Positions 60,671 through 64,000 of a stretch of 64,000 nt of DNA are shown piece after piece. This DNA comes from Bryoerythrophyllum caledonicum. Taxonomy: Eukaryota; Streptophyta; Bryopsida; Pottiales; Pottiaceae. The first letter of the stretch is position 1; each line of letters starts with the position of its first letter. The notes beneath the pieces are model-generated. The model was not told the DNA's origin. It saw nothing but the letters and a program-made list of their open reading frames with translations, and ran no database searches. The DNA is taken from positions 8,572,291 through 8,636,290 of the forward strand of contig OZ020515.1 of assembly GCA_963971425.1 (NCBI GenBank), written 5' to 3'. Position numbers and translations under genes: made by a program.

Positions 60671-61439
60671 GTAAGCATTGAGTTTTGCGGCAGTGTGATT
60701 TTTACATATGTTCTCTATGTCTCGGTTGGTGGATCAAGTGTGCAATGAATGTTGCATTCGATGCATGAATATGATGTTGCATGAATATGATGTTGCCATG
60801 TGTAGAGAAGACTTGTGGCAAAGTGACTTATTTTAATGTGCTCCATGGTGGTGCGAATTCCGTGTGCACAAACAACATGTCTGAGTACATCTGTTTTGAA
60901 TGAGTTCACTTTCACAAATCATGGAAGTGAAAGATTTGACTCGGTAGGATCAGGCAATTGTGGTGATGAGAGGCCATACGGAGTAGAAATTCCCTCCAAT
61001 TGAAAGAAAGTCAAAAGCACAAACAGATTGAGAGCTGAAGCGATTCGAATGAGAGGTGGTCACGCAGAGCGAACTGGCTTACAGGAAAAATTCGTTAACG
61101 GGTAGTACCCGACTGTACAAAACAAACCGTCTCCCCCTCAAACCAATCTTTCTCTTTTTTGTTTTTAACACTTTGTACACTATAAACAACTAACTTCAAC
61201 TCATGCCCTTACGCAAACCTACATTCCTTGAGACCCAACCCCACTAAGAACTTAGATCAAGATTGGAAGTAGAAATGGAAGTGAATGCACAAGTGAGTGA
61301 GAAGGAGAGTAAGAACGAAGTGGAAATGACAAGACATGTTCCGACTCGGAACGGTCAAGTGAGCTATAATACATTACATACCGTTGGTTTGCACCGTCAC
61401 GACAGTCAGTCCACGACGACGGCGTCGCCACGACAGCGG

Positions 61440-62087
61440 TCAAGTGTTGTGGCAGTCGGCGCGCTGGAGCGTCCCCGCGACAGCGCCGTTAGGCGGGGAG
61501 ACGGTGACGTCGCAGACAGAGTGCACCCAGACCCAGAACGAAGTGTAGGAGCCGACGTGCGCGCGGAGGCGCACGTCGATCTTGGTCTGCACCGTGACGG
61601 AGCCGCGGGCGATGTCGCGTCGCAGCGCGTCCGCGACGATGTCGCTCACCACCACGCTCGCGGCGCTCGTCGCGGCGGACACGACGATCGACCCCCGGCG
61701 AGGCACGCGCACGCGGCCCAGAGCGAAGCCGCGGTGGCCGATGTCGACCCCGACGTAGGTCGTTTGGAGGTGGAGCGCGTCGTACTCCAGGGTGACGCGG
61801 GTGTTCGGGTTGCGGAGCTCCACGCCGTAGAGGATTTGGGAGGTGATGGTGGAGGTGGCGGTAAGGGTGGGGACTGAGGCGGAGGTGATGTAGGAGCGCG
61901 CGGCGCGCGGGCGGAGGACGAGGTAGGTGATTAGGGTTGCGAGTCCGAGGAGGATGAGGAGGACGACGAGCAGCACGCAGAGCGCCGCACACGCCCGTCG
62001 CACGCGGCGCGCGCGCCCGTAGTCGAGGTCGTCGTAGTCGCCCTTGCGCTCGAACGGCATCCATCCCATCGCTCTAGCTAACAACAA
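61440..62087 (-). CDS. NDR1/HIN1-like LEA2-domain membrane protein
   Basis: Single-exon, GC-rich gene of 215 codons; ATGs at codons 1, 7 and 10 are all possible starts. Short charged cytosolic N-terminus (FERKGDYDDLDYGRARRVRR), one transmembrane helix (CVLLVVLLILLGLATLITYL), then a LEA2-type extracellular domain with VELRNPNTRVTLEYDALHL and GFALGRVRVPRRGSI. It ends WVHSVCDVTVSPPNG, where the final Cys-containing strand of NHL proteins is expected. Members of the family sit in the plasma membrane and several act in defence or stress responses; the role of this one cannot be told from sequence. Confidence 0.82.
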   Translation of the reverse strand: MLLARAMGWMPFERKGDYDDLDYGRARRVRRACAALCVLLVVLLILLGLATLITYLVLRPRAARSYITSASVPTLTATSTITSQILYGVELRNPNTRVTLEYDALHLQTTYVGVDIGHRGFALGRVRVPRRGSIVVSAATSAASVVVSDIVADALRRDIARGSVTVQTKIDVRLRAHVGSYTSFWVWVHSVCDVTVSPPNGAVAGTLQRADCHNT

Positions 62088-62099
62088 AATCGTAGTGAC

Positions 62100-62780
62100 G
62101 TGATTTTGTTGCTAGCTGCAACTACTACTTCCCGGTGACGGCCATCTCTCTCTCTCACCTAGACTATGATATGAATTTCTTCAGCTGCAACTACTTCCCG
62201 ATTCCGGCAATTCTTCTCTCTGCGCTACGGTATGTATTACATGAGTCACTTCAGCTGCAACTACAAACTAATATCGGCCTCCGATGCACTGTTTGTACAC
62301 GCAACCTGACGGATCAATAGGTGCTGCCCGGTTTTGCACCAGACTCGAGGATTTGACTCAGCAACAGTGGTCTGTCTCGGTTTTGGTAAAAAGTAGACGG
62401 CGCTACCGTACTGAAATTCTTCGTACAGCGGTTGAACCGTATCAACATACCATGATCAATTTCACAAGCGTTTGTGCGGCAGTGAACGCATGAGAGATTG
62501 CAACCAATAACCCGGATGAGTTCCCAGGTTTCGCATCAGACTCGAGGAAGAGATGGACATGACTCGACCTCGGTCCAAAAAAGAACAGCAAAATTTCTCA
62601 GACAAGGTCAAGAATATTCTTCTCGTGTGCCAGATGAACCAAAAGGATGACTGGATCTCCATTCCAGTAAACATATTCAGATGTAGTCACTGTGTGCCTT
62701 CAACGAGGATGCCAACGACTGAAGCTCTCTCGCAGAATGGGAAAAGCTGAGGTTTATGTTTGGGGGAGACGATGGATTAG
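62100..62780. other. intergenic region between LEA2 and eL37
   Basis: Probably the LEA2 promoter and upstream region of eL37. A repeated CA(C/T)CAGACTCGAGGA motif lies at 62338 and 62532. No gene recognised. Confidence 0.4.
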
Positions 62781-62952
62781 GGTTCTCAGCGCAAGGAGGA
62801 ACCATGGCCGTCGATTTTCGCGATCCAAGGGCTAGGAGGCGACGTGAAAGGAACGCGGGAACGGGCACCGGGAACAGGCCCATAACCCCCGCGGCCTTCA
62901 CGTCGAGGCTCTCTTTGTTGCTTTCGCGCGACCGTCATCGCCGCTGTCCGCC

Positions 62953-64000
<1,048 letters not shown>

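Larger units (their letters stand above)
58576..61115 (-). mobile_element. Tc1-type transposon with ~385-bp terminal inverted repeats
   Basis: Left TIR 58576-58956 (381 bp) and right TIR 60719-61115 (397 bp) are nearly identical inverted copies. The difference in length is explained by one 16-bp tandem duplication (CATGAATATGATGTTG twice, about 60764-60795) in the right TIR. Ends read CTGTCGGGTACTACCCG (left) and, complemented, CAGTCGGGTACTACCCG (right), the CAGT-type Tc1 terminus. The right flank has the expected TA (61116-17); the left has AA. It carries an intact transposase and a non-coding part with subterminal repeats. It inserted about 430 bp 3' of the RPT1 stop. Confidence 0.9.

Noticed and set aside
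58776-60915. Two identical 60-67 codon ORFs in opposite orientation
   Set aside because: They are the same sequence in the two TIRs of the Tc1-type element; no sign of coding.
61263-62064. Two long Arg/Ala-rich ORFs (one on each strand) over the LEA2 gene
   Set aside because: They are shadows of the GC-rich LEA2 reading frame; only the 215-codon minus frame shows a transmembrane helix and the family's blocks.

Overview
The window looks like nuclear DNA of a land plant that still makes flagellated sperm, that is a bryophyte or seedless vascular plant. Intron-split genes for plant-type housekeeping proteins (26S proteasome RPT1, LSM1, ribosomal protein eL37, an NDR1/HIN1-like LEA2 protein) sit among many degenerate transposons. 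There is also a gene for the ciliary kinase MOK; ciliary kinases of this type are expected only in plants with motile sperm. I cannot name the species.

Layout. 1-2 kb: purine-rich low-complexity DNA. 2.2-8.8 kb: an unusual locus with a ParB-like protein, a disordered protein with an FCP1-type phosphatase domain, and an unrecognised ORF. It is studded with a 14-bp perfect palindrome, CCGGAGATCTCCGG (nine exact copies, one near copy, two AGATAT variants). I saw no full copy elsewhere in the window. 9.6-12.6 kb: THO2-like first exons (minus) facing away from LSM1 (plus). 12.8-17.8 kb: a MITE, a ~185-bp tandem array and a broken transposon-type gene (minus). 18-25 kb: mostly AT-rich DNA with a 481-bp Helitron and a LINE 3' fragment. 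25.3-30.7 kb: the MOK kinase gene. 32.6-37.0 kb: a complete but mutated pogo/Tigger-type DNA transposon with TA target duplication; its ends match the 12.8-kb MITE.

37.7-39.2 kb: a broken DNA-methylase-like gene whose leader is a diverged copy of the RPT1 5' leader 17 kb away. 40.1-46.3 kb: a LINE on the minus strand (tandem leader, ORF1, 2A-like motif, endonuclease, no reverse transcriptase). 48.5-54.5 kb: unrecognised minus ORFs, low-complexity repeats, a degenerate hAT transposase and a fold-back element. 54.8-58.2 kb: intact ten-exon RPT1. 58.6-61.1 kb: a Tc1-type element with ~385-bp terminal inverted repeats and an intact DD34E transposase. 61.4-62.1 kb: LEA2 gene (minus). 62.9-64.0 kb: eL37, running off the window end.

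The genes do not form a pathway. The housekeeping genes are islands in a transposon landscape. The most unusual part is the palindrome locus, where a ParB-like protein is coded beside an array of short palindromes. Any functional link between them is a hypothesis.
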